DNA of 64,000 nt from Tenacibaculum sp. SG-28 (GCF_002954385.1 NZ_MQVY01000001.1:100892-164891), one strand, 5' to 3'. Counted from the stretch's first letter, positions 16,000 to 25,625 are shown. Numbers and translations: made by a program. The notes: generated by a model from the sequence alone, not told the origin.

Positions 16000-16921
16000 T
16001 TATAAAAATTTCCTTCTGCTAACAAGGTATGAAGTGAGGATTTCGTTGTATCCTTTTGCTCTGTTTACTGGAACATAATCAATTTTATATTGTAAGCATT
16101 TGTTTTTAAGATTATTGAAAAAGTTAGCAGCCAATTCTCTATATTGTTTTTGAATATTTTCAGCGTATATATTAATTTCTTTCCCAGTTTCTAGGTCTGT
16201 AAATTTTTTGGGAGTATTGTCGAAGTTAAACGAGAATTCAAGTTCCTTATCATAGGTGTGAAATAAAATTACTTCGTGCTTATTGTGTTTTAAATGCCGC
16301 AGTGCGTCAAAAAGTTCTTCCTCCTCTTTTGAGGTTTGGAGCATGTCTGTGAATAAAAAAATTAAAGACCTTCTGTGAATTTTTTCTGCAATCTCATGCA
16401 AATATTCATAAGTTCTTGTGCTTTTCTTAGAGGGATTAGAAAGTAATTTTTCCAACTGATTTAGAATCATTTTACGATGACGTTCGCTTCCTTTTTCTGG
16501 GGCATAGTATTCATAAGAATCGGAATATACACTCAAACCTATTGCATCTCGTTGTTTTTTTAAAATCTCCATGAGACAGGCAGAGGCAACTGCCGCAAAT
16601 CCTATTTTATTTAGGTTATTTAAATCGGTGTTTTTTATTACTGGATAATGCATCGAAGCTGAATTGTCAATAATAATATGGCATCTTAGATTTGTTTCTT
16701 CTTCATATTTTTTGGTGTATAATTTTTCGGTTTTGCAAAAGTTTCCAATCTATGTGTCTTGTACTTTCTCCTTTATTATACAATTTGTGCTCTGAGAATT
16801 CAACAGAAAAACCATGAAAGGGACTTTTGTGCATTCCCGTTATAAATCCTTCCACAACTTGTTTTGCAAAAAATTCAAGGTTTTTTATCTCAGATCCTAA
16901 AGAATTATTTAAATCAATCAT
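16000..16921 (-). CDS. DUF58 domain protein (frameshifted)
   Basis: A DUF58 / vWA-like protein of the kind that travels with MoxR ATPases. The N-terminal frame (start [11 protein letters not shown] at 16921) carries [12 protein letters not shown] and [12 protein letters not shown] and then stops. The remaining frame from about 16735 down to 16000 carries IIIDNSASM, a MIDAS-like DxSxS start, and [12 protein letters not shown] at the end. Comparing frames, the junction should read DWKLFAKT; one T is missing from a T run and one A from an A run at about 16730-16740. Joined length is about 307 residues, normal for the family. No MoxR partner lies beside it. The break is probably an assembly error. 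Confidence 0.8.
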
Positions 16922-17001
16922 ATACTCCGAAATTACTAAAAGCACAAGCAATAAACAAAATTTTGTTCTTGTAGAAATTTCATACTTTGCTTCTAAAAAT
17001 A

Positions 17002-17031
17002 AAAAAGGTTTAGCCGCAACTAAACCTTTTT
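17002..17031 (-). terminator. Terminator of trxA
   Basis: GGTTTAG (17007-17013) pairs with CTAAACC (17020-17026), extended by A-T pairs, with a T run on the minus strand. It lies 30 bases beyond the trxA stop codon. Confidence 0.8.
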
Positions 17032-17060
17032 AAATTGTATATCTTTAATTTGAAATATAT

Positions 17061-17378
17061 CTATAAAGCAGCATCAATTTTGTCTGTGTACGCTTTTTTA
17101 GGCGCAGCACCAACTTGCTTGTCTACAACTTCCCCATTTTTGAAAATTAACACCGTTGGAATATTTCTTACACCGTATTTAGCAGCAAATTCTTGATTAG
17201 CATCTACATCTACCTTACCAACAACTGCTTTACCATTATATTCCGAGCTAATTTCATCAACGATTGGAGCGACCATTCTACAAGGACCACACCAAGCTGC
17301 CCAAAAGTCAACTAATACAGGTTTATCTGATTTTAATACTACCTCTTCAAAAGAAGCATCTGTTATTTCTAAAGCCAT
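17061..17378 (-). CDS. trxA: Thioredoxin
   Basis: General protein disulfide reductase of the cytosol, recycled by thioredoxin reductase. It has 105 residues with the canonical active site WCGPC at residues 29-33, the buried aspartate of VDFWAAW, and the cis-proline segment RNIPTVLIF. It lacks a signal peptide, so it is the cytosolic type. It is monocistronic, with its own promoter (17422-17451) and terminator. Confidence 0.97.
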   Translation of the reverse strand: MALEITDASFEEVVLKSDKPVLVDFWAAWCGPCRMVAPIVDEISSEYNGKAVVGKVDVDANQEFAAKYGVRNIPTVLIFKNGEVVDKQVGAAPKKAYTDKIDAAL

Positions 17379-17421
17379 CTTATTTTATGTTTTATTTAAA
17401 TTAAATTCGTTTTTGCAGATA

Positions 17422-17451
17422 CAAATGTAATCAAATATTTTTCCATGGCAA
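17422..17451 (-). promoter_or_regulatory. Promoter of trxA
   Basis: On the minus strand TTG (17449-17451), 19 bp, then TACATTTG (17422-17429): a complete match to the Bacteroidota promoter pattern. The 5' leader would be about 37 bases. Confidence 0.65.
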
Positions 17452-17507
17452 TTTTATAGAAATTAGTTTTAATTATAACTACATCAATACTTTTTATTAC
17501 ATGTATG

Positions 17508-17539
17508 TTGTATAATGTTTAAAATAATCTTTATTTTTG
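17508..17539 (+). promoter_or_regulatory. Promoter of metK
   Basis: TTG (17508-17510), 21 bp, TATTTTTG (17532-17539). The predicted start near 17545 gives a leader of about 120 bases, much longer than the other leaders in this window, and places the SAM-II-like element entirely inside the transcript. Confidence 0.65.
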
Positions 17540-17551
17540 CAAGCTCAAAAC

Positions 17552-17601
17552 ATGAGGAAAAATTTGTCTGATTGCAACCTCCATAAAAAATGCTAAAGCA
17601 G
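17552..17601 (+). ncRNA. Candidate SAM-II-like riboswitch in the metK leader
   Basis: The element has the H-type pseudoknot layout of SAM-II. P1 is ATGAGG (17552-17557) with CCT-C-CAT (17578-17584, one bulged C). The P1 loop ends ATTGCAA directly before the 3' arm. After it comes an A-rich strand and GCTAAA (17592-17597). P2 would be CTG (17568-17570) with CAG (17599-17601), and ATT (17571-17573) with AAT (17589-17591). The ATTGCAA before the P1 3' arm and the following ATAAA...GCTAAA are the same blocks, in the same order, as I recall from the structurally known metX SAM-II aptamer. MetK makes SAM, so SAM feedback is sensible. Recognised by eye only. Confidence 0.55.
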
Positions 17602-17666
17602 TATTCTACTTCTTTTTGCAGCAATCGTAGCAAGTTTTTTGGGTATTAAATAAAAAGAAATAAATT

Positions 17667-18920
17667 ATGCCATATTTTTTTACTTCGGAAAGTGTTTCTG
17701 AAGGTCATCCAGATAAAGTAGCAGATCAAATATCAGACGCATTAATTGATAATTTTTTGGCTTTTGACGCATCTTCTAAAGTTGCTTGTGAAACCTTAGT
17801 AACAACCGGTCAGGTAGTGCTTGCTGGAGAAGTGAAATCTAATACGTATTTAGATGTTCAGAAAATTGCCAGAGATGTGATTAACAAGATAGGATATACC
17901 AAAGGAGAGTATATGTTTGATGGAAATTCTTGTGGTGTTCTATCTGCTATACACGAACAATCAGACGATATAAATAGGGGAGTAGACAAGGGAATTCAAG
18001 AGGAACAAGGAGCAGGAGATCAAGGAATGATGTTTGGTTATGCTACTAGAGAAACTGAAAATTACATGCCACTTGCTTTAGATCTTTCCCATCTATTACT
18101 AAAAGAATTAGCCGCGCTTAGGAGAGAGTCTGACCAAATTACTTATTTGCGACCTGATGCTAAAAGTCAGGTTACTATTGAGTACTCTGACGATAACATT
18201 CCATTGCGTATAGAAGCAATTGTTTTATCGACACAACACGATGATTTTGCCTCGGAAAAGGAAATGCTTGAAACGATTGCAAAGGACGTTCAAAATATTT
18301 TGATTCCAAGAGTTATTGCAAAGCTAAACCCTCAAATTCAAAAACTTTTTAATGCCGATATCAAATATCATATCAACCCTACAGGAAAATTTGTAATCGG
18401 AGGACCTCACGGGGATACCGGGTTAACAGGGAGAAAAATTATTGTGGATACCTACGGTGGTAAAGGAGCGCATGGCGGTGGTGCTTTCTCTGGAAAAGAT
18501 CCTAGTAAGGTAGATCGTTCCGCAGCATATGCAACTAGACATATTGCTAAAAATCTTGTGGCTGCTGGAGTAGCCGATGAGATTTTGGTACAAGTTTCTT
18601 ATGCCATAGGTGTTGCAGAGCCAATGGGGATTTTTGTAGATACCTATGGAACCGCAAAAGTTGGGCTACAGGACGGAGAAATAGCTCAAAAAGTAGCTGC
18701 TATTTTCGACATGCGCCCCCATGCTATCGAAACGCGATTAAAACTGCGAACACCAATGTATAGCGAAACTGCTGCCTATGGTCATATGGGTAGGAAAAAT
18801 GAAATTGTAACAAAAACGTTTATCCAGCCAAACGGAGAAATCAAAACTTTAGATGTAGAGTTGTTTACATGGGAAAAGTTGAATTACGTAGAAGAAGTGA
18901 AGGCTGCGTTTGCAATTTAA
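17667..18920 (+). CDS. metK: S-adenosylmethionine synthetase
   Basis: Makes S-adenosylmethionine from methionine and ATP; a homotetramer in the cytosol. The 417-residue protein has the N-terminal [15 protein letters not shown] motif, [22 protein letters not shown] (the conserved hexapeptide GAGDQG), and the P-loop-like [19 protein letters not shown]. Length is slightly above the usual 380-400, as in other Bacteroidota. It has its own promoter, a leader resembling a SAM-II riboswitch and a strong terminator, so it is a single-gene unit. Confidence 0.98.
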   Translation: MPYFFTSESVSEGHPDKVADQISDALIDNFLAFDASSKVACETLVTTGQVVLAGEVKSNTYLDVQKIARDVINKIGYTKGEYMFDGNSCGVLSAIHEQSDDINRGVDKGIQEEQGAGDQGMMFGYATRETENYMPLALDLSHLLLKELAALRRESDQITYLRPDAKSQVTIEYSDDNIPLRIEAIVLSTQHDDFASEKEMLETIAKDVQNILIPRVIAKLNPQIQKLFNADIKYHINPTGKFVIGGPHGDTGLTGRKIIVDTYGGKGAHGGGAFSGKDPSKVDRSAAYATRHIAKNLVAAGVADEILVQVSYAIGVAEPMGIFVDTYGTAKVGLQDGEIAQKVAAIFDMRPHAIETRLKLRTPMYSETAAYGHMGRKNEIVTKTFIQPNGEIKTLDVELFTWEKLNYVEEVKAAFAI

Positions 18921-18945
18921 AATTAATATTCAAAGTAAATTTATC

Positions 18946-18978
18946 AAGTGTACTTGTTGTATCAAGTACACTTTTTTT
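18946..18978 (+). terminator. Terminator of metK
   Basis: AAGTGTACTTG (18946-18956) pairs perfectly with CAAGTACACTT (18963-18973) around TTGTAT, followed by a T run. It begins 26 bases after the metK stop codon. Confidence 0.9.
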
Positions 18979-19057
18979 ACATTATGACTTGTTTTTTTAT
19001 ATAATTGACACAATTTTATTTTATGTTTGTCACTTAAAAGGAAAAAAGGACTAAGAA

Positions 19058-20316
19058 ATGGACATATTTTTTATCATCACGATACTGATAGTTTTATCCG
19101 CAATCTTCGGATACATTAATATACGATTTTTGAAATTACCATCCACCATTGGTTTAATGGCGGTAAGTATTTTATTTACGCTTGGAGTTATTGGTTTGAG
19201 TAGGTTTGATGATGCTTTGTTAGAAAAAGAAAAATTACTTCTCGCCTCCATTGATTTTAAAACAGTACTCTTGGATGTTATGTTAAGTTTTTTATTGTTT
19301 GCAGGGGCATTACATACCAATTTTCAGCAATTAAAAGTGCAGCGAAAACCAATTCTAGTTTTTGCAACAATAGGTACTTTTTTGTCTACATTTATCGTTG
19401 GTACTTTTATCTATTTTCTACTCGATATTATTGGTCTTGAAGTCGCTTACATCTATTGTTTGCTATTTGGAGCACTAATTTCACCAACCGATCCAATTGC
19501 TGTTCTAGGGATTTTAAAGAAGGTAGGAGCTCCAAAACAGCTAGAGACAAATATAGTTGGAGAGTCTTTGTTTAATGATGGGGTAGGCGTAGTTATCTTT
19601 ATGACTATTTTTGAGATAGCATCAGGAGAAGAAAGCTTTTCTTTTGTAGGTGTTGGAGAACTTTTTTTAGTAGAGGTCTTAGGAGGTTTATTCCTTGGTC
19701 TTACGCTTGGGTACATAACTTTTAAATTATTAAAATCTATTGACAATTACGAGACTGAAGTGATTATTACAATTGCTACTGTAATGGGAGGGACGCTATT
19801 GGCGCAAAGACTTCACGTCTCAGCTCCTTTGGCAATGGTCACTGCTGGTTTAATGGTAGGACACGATACTACCAGAAAAGCAGCGATGAGTTCACTTTCC
19901 GAACAATATGTAGATAAGTTTTGGGAGTTAGTGGATGTTCTTTTAAATGCCATTCTTTTTGTCATTATCGGAATGGAATTGTTAGCGTTAACGTTCAAAG
20001 GAGCTTATTTAATGGCTGGATTATTTGCTATTCCTTTGTTGATTATAGCGAGGTATCTATCCTTAATGTTTCCGATAGCTTTTTATGCTAAAAAGTTAAA
20101 TTTCGTGCCACATACCAATATTATTATGTCTTGGGGCGGTCTTAGAGGTGGTATTTCTATCGCTTTGGCATTAAGCTTTCCGCTTCCATGCACAGAGATT
20201 TATTTCTTGTGATGACCTACGTCATTGTAATTTTTTCTATCCTATTTCAAGGTTTAACCCTAGAAAAATTAATTCAAAGGATGGGATTGAAAGAGAAGGC
20301 AATGCAGGCGAAGTAA
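19058..20316 (+). CDS. CPA1-family Na+/H+ antiporter (frameshifted near the 3' end)
   Basis: A polytopic inner-membrane sodium/proton exchanger of the NhaP/NhaK type. Typical sequences are present: the SPTDPIAVLGIL segment near residue 145 and GESLFNDGVGVVIF near residue 168, which carry the transport aspartates, and SWGGLRGGISIALAL at about residue 357. After SFPLP the frame stops at 20212, while the next frame continues MHRDLFLVMTYV to a natural end at 20316. The expected junction is LPMHRD, so one base is missing at about 20187-20190. Joined length is about 420 residues, normal for the family. A -7-like TATGTTTG lies at 19022-19029. Confidence 0.87.
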
Positions 20317-20379
20317 TTTTTAAGTACATAAAACTGAAGTAAGTACTGTTGGTATTCGTGGTTATTATTTTGAATTAAG

Positions 20380-21357
20380 TTATATTTTTCTTTCCACAAC
20401 ATAGTGTATCATCTGTTGCAGTGATTTTTTATATGGAGAGTCTGGAAAATTCTCAAGTATGGCAAGGGCCTTATCTTTATAGTCGTTCATTTTTTTGGTG
20501 GTATATTCTATCCCACCATTATTTTTTACAAAAGCTATAACTTCTTTTACTCTTTTTTTGTCTTTGTTGTATTTTTTTACCGAATTAATCAACCAGCTTT
20601 TTTCTTTTTTCGAACAGTTGTTTAAAGTATGTATAAGTGGCAATGTCATCTTCTGTTCTTTGATGTCTATTCCTGTTGGTTTTCCTATCTTTTCCTCGGT
20701 GTAGTCGAATAAATCGTCTTTGATTTGGAAAGCAATACCAATATATTCACCAAACTTGCGCATTTGCTGTACCGTTTTATTGTTTGCGCCAACAGATGCC
20801 GCTCCAATACCGCAACACGCCGCAATTAGGGTGGCGGTTTTTTGCCGAATGATTTCAAAATAAATGGTCTCTGTTATATCAAGTTTTCGAGCTTTTTCGA
20901 TTTGCAATAACTCTCCCTCACTCATCTCTCGTACGGCAATAGATATGAGCTTTAAAATATCAAAATCTTCGTTGTCAATGGATAAAAGTAAACCTTTAGA
21001 TAGCAAAAAATCTCCTACTAAAACGGCAATTTTATTTTTCCAAAGCGCATTAATGGAGAAAAATCCTCTTCTACGATTGCTGTCGTCTACAACATCATCG
21101 TGCACTAAAGTAGCAGTATGTATTAATTCCACGACAGAAGCTCCGCGATACGTCCGTTCATCAAAGCCTCCATTGGAAACCATTTTTGCTACTAAAAAAA
21201 CAAACATTGGACGCATTTGTTTTCCCTTTCTTCGCACGATATAATAGGTGATTCTGTTGAGCAGAGGTACTTTGGATAGCATGGCATCTTTGAATTTGTT
21301 TTCAAAGAGTTCCATCTCTTTTGCAATGGGAATTTTGATTTGCTCTACGGGCTTCAT
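20380..21357 (-). CDS. Polyprenyl diphosphate synthase
   Basis: A trans-prenyltransferase of 325 residues that condenses isopentenyl diphosphate units, probably making the side chain of menaquinone. The first aspartate-rich motif is in LVHDDVVDDSNRRRG (DDxxD, near residue 92), the second in FQIKDDLFDYT near residue 218. KGKQMRP supplies the usual basic residues for IPP binding. Product chain length cannot be read with certainty; octaprenyl (IspB-like) is a guess. It lies downstream of rlmN's neighbourhood on the minus strand but a 150-base gap separates the two genes. Confidence 0.93.
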   Translation of the reverse strand: MKPVEQIKIPIAKEMELFENKFKDAMLSKVPLLNRITYYIVRRKGKQMRPMFVFLVAKMVSNGGFDERTYRGASVVELIHTATLVHDDVVDDSNRRRGFFSINALWKNKIAVLVGDFLLSKGLLLSIDNEDFDILKLISIAVREMSEGELLQIEKARKLDITETIYFEIIRQKTATLIAACCGIGAASVGANNKTVQQMRKFGEYIGIAFQIKDDLFDYTEEKIGKPTGIDIKEQKMTLPLIHTLNNCSKKEKSWLINSVKKYNKDKKRVKEVIAFVKNNGGIEYTTKKMNDYKDKALAILENFPDSPYKKSLQQMIHYVVERKI

Positions 21358-21510
21358 ATACGCAGTAAAAATACGAATAATTTGAGTTTTTTAATCTAAA
21401 TAAAAGTAAAGTTTTGGCTTTAGAGGTCTTTTGTTTTTTTGCTTAAAGCATCTTTTTTTGGTGTGAATTTAGGCTTTGGAAAAGCGCCCTGGGATATTTT
21501 TGAACTTGGA

Positions 21511-22548
21511 TTAGGATTTATTAGCTAATTGACCACAGGCAGCATCGATGTCTTTACCTCTTGATCGACGAACATTCACTACAATATCGTGCATTTCTAA
21601 ATTTGAGATGTAGTTGTTTAGTGCTCTAGCTGATGCCTGTTGAAATTCGCCATCGTCAATAGGGTTATATTCAATCAAATTCACTTTGCAAGGAAGGTAT
21701 TTACAAAAACTTACCAATGCATCAATATCTTCTTTACGATCGTTAATTCCATTCCAAACAACGTATTCGTAGGTGATTTTTCTCTTTGTCTTTTCGTACC
21801 AATACTCTAGAGATTCTCGTAGGTCTTTTAGCGGGAATCTCGTATTGAAAGGCATAATCGATGTTCTTACTTCATCGATTGCAGAGTGCAGTGAAACTGC
21901 GAGGTTAAAGCGAACCTCGTCATCTGCCAACTTGCGTATCATCCTTGGAACACCAGAGGTGGAAACCGTAATTCTCCTCGCTGCCATTCCTAGTCCTTCA
22001 GGAGATGTTATTTTTTCAATAGCTTTAAGAACATTGTTGTAGTTCATAAGAGGTTCTCCCATTCCCATGAATACAATATTGGATAATTTATGGTTGTGAT
22101 ATAACCTACTCTGTTTGTCAATTGCTACAACCTGGTCGTAAATTTCATCAGGATTCAAGTTTCGCATGCGTTTTAGGCGAGCTGTTGCGCAAAATTTGCA
22201 GTCTAAACTACAACCTACCTGACTTGAAACACATGCAGTAGTTCTTGTTTCTGTTGGAATCAGTACAGATTCAACAATCAAACCATCGTGTAATTTAATG
22301 GCGTTTTTGATGGTGCCATCACTACTTCGCTGCATCGCGTCTACCTGCACGTGATTAATGACAAAGTTTTCATCCAACATTTCCCGTGTTTCTTTCGATA
22401 AATTTGTCATATCCTCAAAAGAATGTGCTGCTTTATGCCAAAGCCACTCGTATACTTGATTTCCTCGAAAAGCCTTGTCATTGTTTCCGATAAAAAAGTT
22501 GCGAAGTTCTTCTTTAGAAAGTGCTCGTATGTCTTTTTTCTTGTTCAA
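21511..22548 (-). CDS. rlmN: Dual-specificity 23S rRNA A2503 / tRNA A37 C2-methyltransferase RlmN
   Basis: A radical SAM methyltransferase that makes 2-methyladenosine at A2503 of 23S rRNA and A37 of some tRNAs. The 345-residue protein has the cluster motif CSLDCKFCATA (CxxxCxxC, near residue 116), the GMGEPL motif, and the methyl-carrying C-terminal cysteine in DIDAACGQLANKS. In the 100 bases after the stop, the minus-strand +1 frame encodes a basic Pro/Lys-rich stretch ending KKTKDL with no start codon, possibly a C-terminal tail lost to a frameshift (see findings). It lies downstream of queA on the same strand. Confidence 0.96.
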   Translation of the reverse strand: MNKKKDIRALSKEELRNFFIGNNDKAFRGNQVYEWLWHKAAHSFEDMTNLSKETREMLDENFVINHVQVDAMQRSSDGTIKNAIKLHDGLIVESVLIPTETRTTACVSSQVGCSLDCKFCATARLKRMRNLNPDEIYDQVVAIDKQSRLYHNHKLSNIVFMGMGEPLMNYNNVLKAIEKITSPEGLGMAARRITVSTSGVPRMIRKLADDEVRFNLAVSLHSAIDEVRTSIMPFNTRFPLKDLRESLEYWYEKTKRKITYEYVVWNGINDRKEDIDALVSFCKYLPCKVNLIEYNPIDDGEFQQASARALNNYISNLEMHDIVVNVRRSRGKDIDAACGQLANKS

Positions 22549-22643
22549 GTGAAATTGAAATTACAGAATTGCAAAGGTATAATAAAAAACTGGTAATCTT
22601 TTGTAGAGTACCAGTTTAGTATATGGTTGTGTAATACGAATTC

Positions 22644-23693
22644 TTATAAGATAAGCATGGCATCACCGTACGAGTAAAACTTGTACTTTTCTTTGATTGC
22701 TTCTTGGTAGGCCTCCATCATAAAATCGTGCCCTGCAAAAGCCGAAACCATCATTAATAGTGTAGATTTTGGCGTGTGGAAATTAGTTACCATACAATTG
22801 GCGATACTAAAATCATAAGGAGGAAAAATAAATTTATTCGTCCAACCATCGAAGGCATTTAATTTATTACTCGATGATACGGAAGACTCTACCGTTCGCA
22901 TAACAGTGGTACCAATGGCACATATTTTGCGTTTGTCTTGAATGGCTTGGTTAATTCGTGTAGAACTCTCCTCAGGAATTATTATTCTTTCTGAATCCAT
23001 TTTGTGTTTTGAGAGATCTTCTACTTCTACTGGATTAAAGGTGCCAAGACCAACGTGTAAGGTCATTTCAGCAAAATCTACTCCTTTAATTTCTAAACGC
23101 TTCATTAAGTGTTTCGAAAAATGCAAACCTGCAGTTGGCGCTGCAACTGCTCCTTCGTGTTTAGCAAATATGGTTTGGTATCTTTCTTCATCTTCTGGTT
23201 CGACGTCTCTCTTGATATATTTTGGTAGTGGTGTTTCTCCTAATTGGATGAGTTTTTTTCGAAACTCTTCATAAGATCCATCAAACAAAAAGCGCAATGT
23301 TCTTCCTCTTGAAGTAGTGTTGTCTATAACTTCTGCTACTAAACTATCATCCTCTCCAAAAAATAATTTATTACCAATTCTAATTTTTCTTGCAGGGTCT
23401 ACTAATACATCCCAAAGTCTATTTTCCGCATTTAATTCGCGCAGTAAAAATACCTCTATACGAGCTCCTGTTTTTTCTTTATTTCCAAACATACGAGCAG
23501 GAAAAACTTTCGTATTGTTTAACATCATTACATCCCCCTCGTCAAAATAATTGATCAAATCTTTAAATAGTTTGTGTTCTATTTTTTGAGAGTCTCTGTG
23601 TAATACCATTAAACGAGCTTCATCTCTGTGCTCTGAAGGATATTCCGCTAATAGTTCCTTTGGTAAATCAAAATCAAAATTCGATAATTTCAT
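22644..23693 (-). CDS. queA: tRNA preQ1(34) S-adenosylmethionine ribosyltransferase-isomerase
   Basis: Transfers and isomerises the ribosyl part of SAM onto preQ1 in the wobble position of GUN tRNAs, giving epoxyqueuosine. The 349-residue length is typical. Motifs present: [17 protein letters not shown] at the start, [29 protein letters not shown], and [16 protein letters not shown] strong promoter (23717-23748) lies between its ATG and the aroA stop, so it is transcribed separately from aroA. It also matches the local clustering of RNA-modification genes (rlmN, queA). Confidence 0.97.
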   Translation of the reverse strand: MKLSNFDFDLPKELLAEYPSEHRDEARLMVLHRDSQKIEHKLFKDLINYFDEGDVMMLNNTKVFPARMFGNKEKTGARIEVFLLRELNAENRLWDVLVDPARKIRIGNKLFFGEDDSLVAEVIDNTTSRGRTLRFLFDGSYEEFRKKLIQLGETPLPKYIKRDVEPEDEERYQTIFAKHEGAVAAPTAGLHFSKHLMKRLEIKGVDFAEMTLHVGLGTFNPVEVEDLSKHKMDSERIIIPEESSTRINQAIQDKRKICAIGTTVMRTVESSVSSSNKLNAFDGWTNKFIFPPYDFSIANCMVTNFHTPKSTLLMMVSAFAGHDFMMEAYQEAIKEKYKFYSYGDAMLIL

Positions 23694-23716
23694 ATTTTTT
23701 ATTTTCTAAACGAGGG

Positions 23717-23748
23717 CAAATATACAATATTGCAATAGGCGTTGTCAA
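23717..23748 (-). promoter_or_regulatory. Promoter of queA
   Basis: On the minus strand TTGACA starts at 23748, 21 bp separate TTG from TATATTTG (23717-23724). It is one of the best matches in the window to the Bacteroidota -33/-7 pattern. Predicted leader is about 17-20 bases. Confidence 0.7.
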
Positions 23749-23765
23749 GAGATTGGGGTAATATT

Positions 23766-24990
23766 TTATATCTCTGTTACCTGAAAACCAATTTTTTTTA
23801 GGTCCTTCCAAAAATTTCTGTACGATTTCGTTACTACGTTTGCATCTTCAATTCTGATGCTGGTTTTTAGCGCAAGAGGGGCAAAAGCCATTGCCATTCT
23901 ATGGTCGTTATAGGTGGCGATAGCAACCTCTTTATTCATCTTGTTTTGGGATTCTAAATGCAAGCTTTTGTCGGTAACCGATATAGTTGCTCCTAGTTTA
24001 GTTAATTCTTCTCGGAGGGCCTCTAAGCGATCTGTTTCCTTAATTTTTAAAGTGTGCAAGCCAGTCAAATCACAAGCGATACCTAAACCAAAGCAAGTAA
24101 CTGCAATGGTTTGTGCAATATCGGGAGCATTTTTTAGATCTCTGATTAATTTCTCTTTACTCGTTCCTGTGTTTTTTGTTATCGTAATATGGTTGCCCTC
24201 AAAAGTAGTTGTTACGCCGAAATGTTGGTAGATTTGTGCCAATACACTGTCTCCTTGTAAACTGCTTTTTTATAGGCAGATAATCTAACGGAACTGCCGA
24301 TGTCACTGAGTGCAATAATGGAATAAAAATAAGAAGCAGAGCTCCAGTCCGATTCGACAACAATTGTAGTATCGACAATTTCTTTTTGTTTTTCTATGCG
24401 GATTATTTGCTGTTCAAAAGTAGCTTTGATACCCAGTTGATGAAGCAGCGATAAGGTCATTTCGATATACGGTACAGAAGTAATTGCTCCGACCAATTCA
24501 ATTTCTAGTCCAGTTTCCAGTTTTGCTGCTATAAGCATAAGTGCTGAAATATACTGACTACTCACATTTCCATTGATTTTTACGGAGTTTTTTTGCAACT
24601 TTTTGCCATGAATCTCAAGCGGTGGGTACCCATTTTTTCTAAGTACTTTATTTCCGCTCCTAAGCTGCTAAGTGCATCGACTAAAATTGCAATAGGTCTA
24701 TTGTGCATCCTCTCCGAACCTTGTAGTATTTTACAACCTTTTTCTTGGGAAGCAAAATAAGCAGTTAAAAAGCGCATCGCAGTTCCTGCATGACCAATAT
24801 CTGCCACATTACTTTTTCCTGAAAGAGCTTCTTTAAGATGTAAAGAGTCATCGGAATCTGATAAGTTTTCTATAGTTAAATTTGGGTAGAGTTTTTGTAA
24901 TATTAACAAACGGTTCGATTCACTTTTTGAACCAGATATAAGAATATCAGCAGAAATTTTTGTTAGGTTAGTGCTAAGTTTAATATTCAT
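23766..24990 (-). CDS. aroA: 3-phosphoshikimate 1-carboxyvinyltransferase (EPSP synthase), two frameshifts
   Basis: Joins PEP to shikimate 3-phosphate, the step of the shikimate pathway before chorismate synthase. The gene reads through three frames. N-terminal frame 24990-24580 (SGSKSESNRLL, GHAGTAMRFLTAYF); middle frame about 24640-24240 (NVSSQYISALML, ESDWSSASYFYS); C-terminal frame about 24260-23766 (KIKETDRLEAL, YNDHRMAMAFAPLAL). In both junctions the restored sequence needs one more A on the minus strand in a run of six: LEKNGYPPLEIHGKK near 24637 and SAYKKSSLQGDS near 24272. Joined length is about 408 residues, normal. Two identical A7-to-A6 contractions in an essential-pathway gene point to assembly error. 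It follows the MazG-like and small membrane genes. Confidence 0.9.
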
Positions 24991-24993
24991 TAC

Positions 24994-25242
24994 TTAAGGC
25001 ATTTTTTTATTGGTAATCCATAATCCATAAAACAGACTGATAATTATTTTAGACGTCCAAAATTGCATCCATTTTCCGTCGGAGAACAAGGTGTTATTTA
25101 CGGCTTCAAAATTACCTGCGAATACATCAGACCAATTGTTCATTAGAATACTTATTACTACTACAATACCTAAAAAAGGAACGGAAATTTTTAAGGTATT
25201 AATCCAGAATAGTGGTTGTCGAATTTTTTTTAGGAATTGCAT
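24994..25242 (-). CDS. Small membrane protein of unknown function
   Basis: An 82-residue protein with two hydrophobic segments, about residues 17-34 (ISVPFLGIVVVISILMN) and 61-76 (TSKIIISLFYGLWITN), and a basic N-terminus, suggesting an inner-membrane protein. It is packed tightly between the MazG-like gene (no gap) and aroA (3 bases), so it is co-transcribed with them. I do not recognise the family; its product is not required for the shikimate step as far as is known. Confidence 0.7.
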   Translation of the reverse strand: MQFLKKIRQPLFWINTLKISVPFLGIVVVISILMNNWSDVFAGNFEAVNNTLFSDGKWMQFWTSKIIISLFYGLWITNKKMP

Positions 25243-25569
25243 TTATTTAAGTTTATCGTTGTTGTGGTGCCTATCGTGATCTCGCTTAGTTTTGAGGTCT
25301 AGTTTTTTGTCAAAAGCCTCTTGTAAGTTAACACCAGTTTGGTTTGCTAAACATAAAACTACGAAAACAACATCTGCCAGTTCTTCTCCTAGATCTTTAT
25401 TTTTATCACTTTCTTTCTCACTTTGTTCTCCGTAGCGTCTGGCAATTATTCGAGCTACCTCACCAACCTCTTCTGTTAATTGAGCCATATTAGTAAGCTC
25501 ATTGAAATAGCGAACACCATGGGTTTTAATCCAGTGATCAACTTGTTTTTGAGCGTCTTGTATATTCAT
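25243..25569 (-). CDS. MazG-like nucleotide pyrophosphohydrolase
   Basis: A 108-residue all-alpha NTP pyrophosphatase of the MazG superfamily, single-domain type. The metal-binding pattern is visible: EEVGEVARIIARRYGE (ExxE helix, near residue 34) and LGEELADVVFVVLCLAN (ExxD helix, near residue 62). Such enzymes hydrolyse non-canonical or excess nucleoside triphosphates; the actual substrate is unknown. It is the first gene of a likely operon with the small membrane protein and aroA. A TATCTTTG -7 element lies at 25605-25612. Confidence 0.88.
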   Translation of the reverse strand: MNIQDAQKQVDHWIKTHGVRYFNELTNMAQLTEEVGEVARIIARRYGEQSEKESDKNKDLGEELADVVFVVLCLANQTGVNLQEAFDKKLDLKTKRDHDRHHNNDKLK

Positions 25570-25604
25570 TTGAATTCTTGTTTTTTAAAACTATTTGAAC
25601 TGTC

Positions 25605-25612
25605 CAAAGATA
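25605..25612 (-). promoter_or_regulatory. -7 element of the MazG-like gene
   Basis: TATCTTTG, a perfect TAnnTTTG box on the minus strand, 35 bases ahead of the ATG at 25569. No -33 TTG is found at the usual spacing. Confidence 0.45.
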
Positions 25613-25625
25613 AAGCATATTGTGA

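Noticed and set aside
20317-20379. Possible terminator between the antiporter and prenyl synthase genes
   Set aside because: Only a weak AGTAC/GTACT match with a long loop and no T run on either side; I could not support a terminator.
24994-25242. Small membrane frame as a fragment of aroA or of the MazG-like gene
   Set aside because: It has its own start, an intact two-span layout and fits gaplessly between two complete neighbours; it does not extend either family.
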